Shown here: in pieces, positions 39,920 through 44,373 of the stretch
Position numbering within the stretch: the stretch's first letter is position 1
Layout: each line of letters starts with the position of its first letter
NCBI GenBank assembly: GCA_903789375.1
Contig: CAIFEB010000008.1
Coordinates: forward strand, 26,156-70,528
Direction of reading: 5' to 3'
Length of the DNA: 44,373 bases
Source of the DNA: an uncultured Eggerthellaceae bacterium
GTDB taxonomy: Bacteria; Actinomycetota; Coriobacteriia; Coriobacteriales; Eggerthellaceae
Made by a program: the position numbers and the translations under genes
The notes under the pieces: generated by a model
Databases searched by the model: none
Told to the model about the DNA's origin: nothing
What the model saw: the letters and a program-made list of their open reading frames with translations, nothing else

Positions 39920-42900
39920 ATGGCGCAAGAATTCAGGCGGGAATTCAAGTCCATGGACGGCAACAACGCCGCCGCATACGTTTCGTATGCGTTTACCGAG
40001 GTTGCGGGCATCTACCCGATCACGCCCTCGAGTCCCATGGCCGACTATGTCGATCAGTGGTCCGCGCAGGGCAAGAAGAACATCTTCGGCACGCGCGTGA
40101 AGGTCTGCGAGATGGAGTCCGAAGGCGGCGCGGCAGGCGCGGTCCACGGCTCGCTCGACGCCGGCGCCATCACGTCGACGTACACGGCCTCGCAGGGCCT
40201 GCTGCTCATGATCCCCAACATGTACAAGATCGCCGCCGAGGGCCTGCCCAGCGTGTTCCACGTCAGCGCGCGCACCGTGGCAACCCACGCTCTCAACATC
40301 TTCGGCGATCACTCCGACGTCATGGCCTGCCGCCAGACGGGCTTCGCGATGCTGGCCGAGGGCAACGTGCAGGAGGTCATGGACCTGTCCGCCGTCGCCC
40401 ATCTGTCCGCCATCAAGGGCCGGGTCCCGTTCATCAATTTCTTCGACGGCTTCCGCACGTCGCATGAGATCCAGAAGGTCGCCGTGTGGAACTACGACGA
40501 CCTGGCAGAGATGTGCGACATGGACGCCGTCCGCGCGTTCCGCGATCACGCGCTCAACCCCGAGCATCCGCACATGCGCGGCTCGCACGAGAACGGCGAC
40601 ATCTTCTTCCAGAACCGCGAGGCGTGCAACACGCGCTACAACGATCTGCCGGCCGTGGTGGAAGACTACATGCACCAGGTCAACGCCAAGCTCGGCACCG
40701 ACTACCAGCTGTTCAACTACTACGGCGCGCCCGACGCGGACCGCGTGATCGTGGCCATGGGATCCATCTGCGACGTGGCGGAAGAGGTCATCGACTACCT
40801 CAACGCCAACGGCCAGAAGGTCGGCCTGGTCAAGGTGCGCCTGTACCGTCCGTTCGCCATCGACCGCTTCGTCGACGCGCTGCCGGCCACGGCCAAGAAA
40901 ATCGCCGTGCTCGACCGCACCAAGGAGCCGGGCAGCGTGGGCGAGCCGCTGTACCAGGACGTCGTCACCGCGCTGTACGAGCAGGGTCGCTCCGATCTCG
41001 TCGTGGTGGGCGGCCGCTACGGCCTGGGCTCGAAGGACACGCCGCCGTCGAGCGTCTTCGCCGTGTACGACGAGCTGGCCAAAGACGAGCCGCGCCGCGA
41101 GTTCACCATCGGCATCGTCGACGACGTCACGCACCTGTCCCTGCCTGAGAACCCCGACTGCCCCAACACGGCGGCACCGGGCACCATCGAGTGCAAGTTC
41201 TGGGGCCTGGGCGGCGACGGCACCGTCGGAGCCAACAAGAACTCGATCAAGATCATCGGCGACCACACCGACAAGTACGTGCAGGCCTACTTCCAGTACG
41301 ACTCGAAGAAGACCGGCGGCGTGACCATCAGCCACCTGCGCTTCGGCGACCAGCCCATCCGCAGCCCGTACTACATCAACAAGGCCGATTTCGTGGCGTG
41401 CCACAACCCGTCGTACATCACGAAGCACTTCCCGATCGTCAAGGATGTCAAGCCCGGCGGCACGCTGCTCATCAACTGCCAGTGGGACCTGCCCGAGCTT
41501 GAGCGCCACCTGTCCGCCGAGGCCAAGCGTTACATCGCGCGCAACGACGTGCAGCTGTACACCATCAACGCCATCGATTTGGCCATCCAGGTGGGCATGG
41601 GCAAGCGCACCAACACCATCCTGCAGTCGGCGTTCTTCGCGCTGGCCAAGGTGTTGCCCGAAGAGGACGCCATCCGCTACATGAAGGACGCGGCCACGCA
41701 TTCCTACATGAAGAAGGGCAAGGACGTCGTCGAGAAGAACCACAAGGCGATCGACGCGGGCGCCACGGCGTTCGTGAAGATAGACATCCCCGCCAGCTGG
41801 GCCGATGCGACCGACGAGCCGCAGGAATCCAAGGTGGAGGGTCGTCCCGAGCTCGTGGCGCAGGTGCACGCGATCATGGAGCCGGTCAACCGCATGGAAG
41901 GCGACACGCTTCCGGTTTCGGCGTTTGCCGACCACGCCGACGGCCAGTTCGAGCTGGGCGCCGCGGCGTTCGAGAAGCGCGGCGTGGCGGTTTCGGTCCC
42001 GCATTGGAACGAATCCACCTGCATCCAGTGCAACAACTGCGCGTACGTGTGCCCGCACGCCACCATCCGCCCGTACGCCCTCACGGAAGAGGAAGCGGCG
42101 GCAGCGCCTGAGAACATCCGCCTGATCCCCGCGAAGGGTCCCAAGGCCAAGGGCAAGTACCAGTACACGCTGGCCGTGTCGCCGCTCGACTGCATGGGCT
42201 GCGGCGTGTGCATCGGCCAGTGCCCCACGAACTCGCTCGAGATGGTTCCGGCCGACGGCGAGCTGCCTGAGCAGGACGTGTTTGACTACTGCGAGAAGAG
42301 CGTTGCCGAAAAGCCCGAGCTGGCCGGCCCGTCGGTCAAGGACAGCCAGTTCAGCAAGCCGTTGCTCGAGTTCTCCGGTGCCTGCGCCGGCTGTGCCGAG
42401 ACGTCATACGCGCGCCTGGTCACGCAGATGGCCGGCGACCGCATGTTCGTCGCCAACGCCACGGGCTGCTCGTCGATCTGGGGCAACCCCGCCGGCATCT
42501 CGCCGTACACTACCAACGCCGCCGGTCACGGCCCCGCATGGTCCAACTCGCTGTTCGAGGACAACGCCGAGCACGGTCTGGGCATGATGCTGGGCTACGA
42601 AGCCGTGCGCAACAAGGTGGCGGCCGACACGAAGGAGCTGCTTGAGGACGCGGACGTCGCGGCCGACGTCAAGGACGCGGCGACGGCGTGGCTCGAGGCT
42701 CGCGACGACGTCGAGGCCAGCAAGAAGACGGCCGACGCGTACCTGGCGCTTTTGGAACGCGTGGCGGCCGACCAGGAGGCGGGCGCGGCAACGGCCCAGC
42801 TCATCCTGGAGAACCGCAGCTATCTGACGAAGAAGTCGTTCTGGATCTTCGGCGGCGACGGCTGGGCGTACGACATCGGATACGGCGGACTGGACCACGT

Positions 42901-43486
42901 GCTGGCCAGCGGCGCCGACGTCAACGTGTTCGTGTTCGACACCGAGGTCTACTCCAACACCGGCGGTCAGGCGTCCAAGGCGTCCAACCTCGGCCAGGTT
43001 GCGCAGTTCGCGGCTGCGGGCAAGGATGTCAAGAAGAAGTCGCTTGCCGAGCTGGCCATGAACTACGGCTACGTGTACGTGGCGCAGGTGGCCATGGGCG
43101 CCAAGCCGGCGCAGACGATCAAGGCGATCACCGAGGCGGAGGCTTACCCCGGACCGTCGCTCATCATCGGCTACTCGCCGTGCGAGATGCACTCTATCAA
43201 GGGCGGCATGAAGAACTGCCAGGTCGAGATGAAGCGCGCCGTCGACTGCGGCTACTGGAACTTGTTCCGGTTCAACCCGGCGGCGCCGACCGGCAAGAAG
43301 TTCTCGCTCGACAGCAAGGAGCCGGCGGGCGGCTATCAGGATTTCCTGATGAACGAGGCGCGCTACAGCCGTCTGACGCGCGAGTTCCCGGAGCGCGCCG
43401 AGACTCTGTTCGCCGAGAACGAGGAAGCGGCCATGGCCCGGTACGCGCACCTGCTCAAGCTGAAGGACATGTACGCCGACGCGTAA
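39920..43486 (+). CDS. nifJ: pyruvate:ferredoxin (flavodoxin) oxidoreductase, single chain
   Basis: An 1188-residue enzyme with all PFOR domains: N-terminal GNNAAAYVSYAFTEVAGIYP, domain II/III, a central 2x[4Fe-4S] ferredoxin domain (CIQCNNCAYVCPHA at about 700 and CMGCGVCIGQCP at about 758), and the C-terminal TPP domain with GACAGCAETSYARLVTQM and IFGGDGWAYDIGYGGLDHVL. It converts pyruvate and CoA to acetyl-CoA, CO2 and reduced ferredoxin, the usual anaerobic route. AAGGAGAGG precedes the ATG; an upstream ATG at 39872 would add 16 residues without an RBS. Confidence 0.97.
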   Translation: MAQEFRREFKSMDGNNAAAYVSYAFTEVAGIYPITPSSPMADYVDQWSAQGKKNIFGTRVKVCEMESEGGAAGAVHGSLDAGAITSTYTASQGLLLMIPNMYKIAAEGLPSVFHVSARTVATHALNIFGDHSDVMACRQTGFAMLAEGNVQEVMDLSAVAHLSAIKGRVPFINFFDGFRTSHEIQKVAVWNYDDLAEMCDMDAVRAFRDHALNPEHPHMRGSHENGDIFFQNREACNTRYNDLPAVVEDYMHQVNAKLGTDYQLFNYYGAPDADRVIVAMGSICDVAEEVIDYLNANGQKVGLVKVRLYRPFAIDRFVDALPATAKKIAVLDRTKEPGSVGEPLYQDVVTALYEQGRSDLVVVGGRYGLGSKDTPPSSVFAVYDELAKDEPRREFTIGIVDDVTHLSLPENPDCPNTAAPGTIECKFWGLGGDGTVGANKNSIKIIGDHTDKYVQAYFQYDSKKTGGVTISHLRFGDQPIRSPYYINKADFVACHNPSYITKHFPIVKDVKPGGTLLINCQWDLPELERHLSAEAKRYIARNDVQLYTINAIDLAIQVGMGKRTNTILQSAFFALAKVLPEEDAIRYMKDAATHSYMKKGKDVVEKNHKAIDAGATAFVKIDIPASWADATDEPQESKVEGRPELVAQVHAIMEPVNRMEGDTLPVSAFADHADGQFELGAAAFEKRGVAVSVPHWNESTCIQCNNCAYVCPHATIRPYALTEEEAAAAPENIRLIPAKGPKAKGKYQYTLAVSPLDCMGCGVCIGQCPTNSLEMVPADGELPEQDVFDYCEKSVAEKPELAGPSVKDSQFSKPLLEFSGACAGCAETSYARLVTQMAGDRMFVANATGCSSIWGNPAGISPYTTNAAGHGPAWSNSLFEDNAEHGLGMMLGYEAVRNKVAADTKELLEDADVAADVKDAATAWLEARDDVEASKKTADAYLALLERVAADQEAGAATAQLILENRSYLTKKSFWIFGGDGWAYDIGYGGLDHVLASGADVNVFVFDTEVYSNTGGQASKASNLGQVAQFAAAGKDVKKKSLAELAMNYGYVYVAQVAMGAKPAQTIKAITEAEAYPGPSLIIGYSPCEMHSIKGGMKNCQVEMKRAVDCGYWNLFRFNPAAPTGKKFSLDSKEPAGGYQDFLMNEARYSRLTREFPERAETLFAENEEAAMARYAHLLKLKDMYADA

Positions 43487-43649
43487 CGGCTGACGTGTCG
43501 CGCGGCGACCGCGAGCGCGCACGAGCACGCATGAGGGAGGTAGCTCGGGTGTGCATGCGGTTGCGCGTTGCGGTCGCATGCGGTAGCTTGGGTTCGTGTG
43601 CGAGCGGCCGCGCGTTGCGGTCGCGCATGAACGACGCGCTCGATTGACA

Positions 43650-43692
43650 GTGGTGCCCCGCGCCCGAATGGGTGGCGGGGCACCACTTTTTT
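43650..43692 (+). terminator. terminator of nifJ
   Basis: GTGGTGCCCCGC pairs with GCGGGGCACCAC and is followed by six T. Confidence 0.93.
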
Positions 43693-44110
43693 AAGGCTGT
43701 TGGGGGCGGGGGGGTTGTGTTTTGTTTTAATTATGAGGAGCAAGCTCGCGGCGCAAAAAGCCGGGGGGAGGGGGGGGGGGGGTTGGGGTTCGTTGGGGTG
43801 GGGGGCGGGGGGGCCGGGGTTGGGGGGGGCGAATCACCCCCGGGCGCGTTTCACTGGGGGCCCCCGCCCCCTATGGGGGGGGGGGCCACCACTTTTTCAT
43901 GCCTGTTGGCGGAGGGCTCGTTCTTTTTCGAATCAATTCTGCGCTCCAAGCTCGCGGCGAAAACGGCCGGGCGGAGAGCGCGTTCATTTTCGAATCAGCT
44001 GCTTAAAATCTTAACCTCTGCTGTCTCACCAACATAACCCCTGATGGTTAACCATTCATACTCTGAGACATATACGCGGTGGTGATAGAAAAATCGCCCT
44101 CTTCGTACTA
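43693..44110. other. low-complexity poly-G stretch, probable assembly artefact, and intergenic DNA
   Basis: Bases about 43695-43900 consist of long G runs and a garbled near-copy of the following sequence. TGTTGGGGGCGGGGGGGTTG...GCAAGCTCGCGGCGCAAAAAG at 43699-43762 corresponds to TGTTGGCGGAGGGCTCG...CCAAGCTCGCGGCGAAAACG at 43905-43966, and CACCACTTTTT recurs. I treat no open frame here as real. Bases after about 43970 look normal and AT-richer. Confidence 0.6.
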
Positions 44111-44139
44111 TTCAATATCTTATAGGGAACTCTTATAAT
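44111..44139 (+). promoter_or_regulatory. candidate promoter of the partial gene at 44283
   Basis: TATAAT (44134-44139) is a perfect -10; TTCAAT, 17 nt upstream, is a weak -35. The leader would be about 140 nt and contains GC-rich palindromes (GGCCGCG...CGCGGCC). Confidence 0.45.
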
Positions 44140-44282
44140 AAACGCCGTTTGGAAATGCGCGACGCGCTGTTTGGAAGATAGCGCATCATGCCGTGCGTTT
44201 CCGCGGGCGTGCGTGAGTTTTAGGCCGCGCCCGTTCGGCCCGCGGCCTCGAGGCCGCAATCCTTAAGAATGGGGGATTCACA

Positions 44283-44373
44283 ATGTGCTTTAGACCAGCT
44301 ACTCCTAGTTCCGTTCCCGGCGGCGCCGCTCCCGGCGCCCCTGCGGCTCCGGGTGCTCCCGGCGCCCCTGCAG
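44283..44373 (+). CDS. Pro/Ala/Gly-rich protein, N-terminal part only (runs off the window)
   Basis: Thirty codons are visible: MCFRPATPSSVPGGAAPGAP, then further Gly-Ala-Pro repeats. GGGGGA lies 6 nt before the ATG. Short proteins starting MCFRP with a proline-rich linker followed by a zinc-ribbon occur in clostridia and Coriobacteriia; whether a zinc-ribbon follows here cannot be seen. Confidence 0.55.
   Translation, partial: MCFRPATPSSVPGGAAPGAPAAPGAPGAPA

Noticed and set aside
43672-44037. Gly-rich frames of 104-121 codons
   Set aside because: They translate the poly-G stretch that appears to be an assembly artefact.

Overview
This 44.4-kb high-GC window looks like chromosome from a strictly anaerobic gut actinobacterium of the Coriobacteriia, most likely Eggerthellaceae. 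The evidence is a one-polypeptide pyruvate:ferredoxin oxidoreductase, a molybdopterin enzyme of the pyrogallol transhydroxylase family, a sialic-acid catabolic locus, and GC-rich codon use in most genes. No rRNA is present, so placement below class level is inference.

Layout. 0.36-3.45 kb: ECF sigma factor with a membrane anti-sigma-like partner, an XRE regulator coupled to a membrane protein, and a metallophosphatase. 3.5-20.6 kb: an accessory region organised by a 36-bp direct repeat. Twelve full copies (4301 to 20484) lie in one orientation, with edges sharp to the base. They separate eleven units of 297, 1447, 370, 738, about 10350, 421, 378, 663, 379, 407 and 302 bp. The units carry small orphan genes, XRE and DUF3784-like membrane proteins, a phage fragment with its own tRNA-Gln, a probable Fst-like type I toxin-antitoxin, and gene fragments cut exactly at repeat edges (RNase PH 3' end, phage scaffold 5' end, toxin tail). 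The roughly 10-kb unit contains FKBP, TetR and an aromatic-compound operon: transhydroxylase-like large and small subunits, two VOC proteins, two SDRs and an MFS transporter. Immediately right of the last repeat is an N-terminal fragment of a type II-like Cas1, cut off next to tRNA-Asn. A 23-bp inverted partial repeat followed by hairpins (17571 onward) resembles a tracrRNA anti-repeat. The 36-bp repeat (GTTT...AAC) is therefore best read as a CRISPR repeat, but the spacers are gene-sized instead of about 30 nt. This is the most unusual feature of the window.

21-26.8 kb is housekeeping: tRNA-Asn, trpS, tRNA-Val, an ABC-F ATPase, trmL and adk. 26.9-38.3 kb is a sialic acid/amino sugar locus. 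nagB-nagA run on +; convergent on - are nanE, a ROK kinase, a NanA-like lyase and a peptide-type (SBP family 5) ABC transporter whose second permease is fused to an ATPase. Together they would import sialic acid, cleave it to ManNAc, phosphorylate and epimerise it to GlcNAc-6-P, then deacetylate and deaminate it to fructose-6-P. 38.9-43.5 kb holds a Vsr-like endonuclease and PFOR. The right end contains a poly-G stretch that looks like a sequencing/assembly artefact, and the start of a Pro/Ala/Gly-rich protein.

No Cas9, Cas2, integrase or transposase gene is visible, so any machinery that built the array must lie outside the window or be lost.
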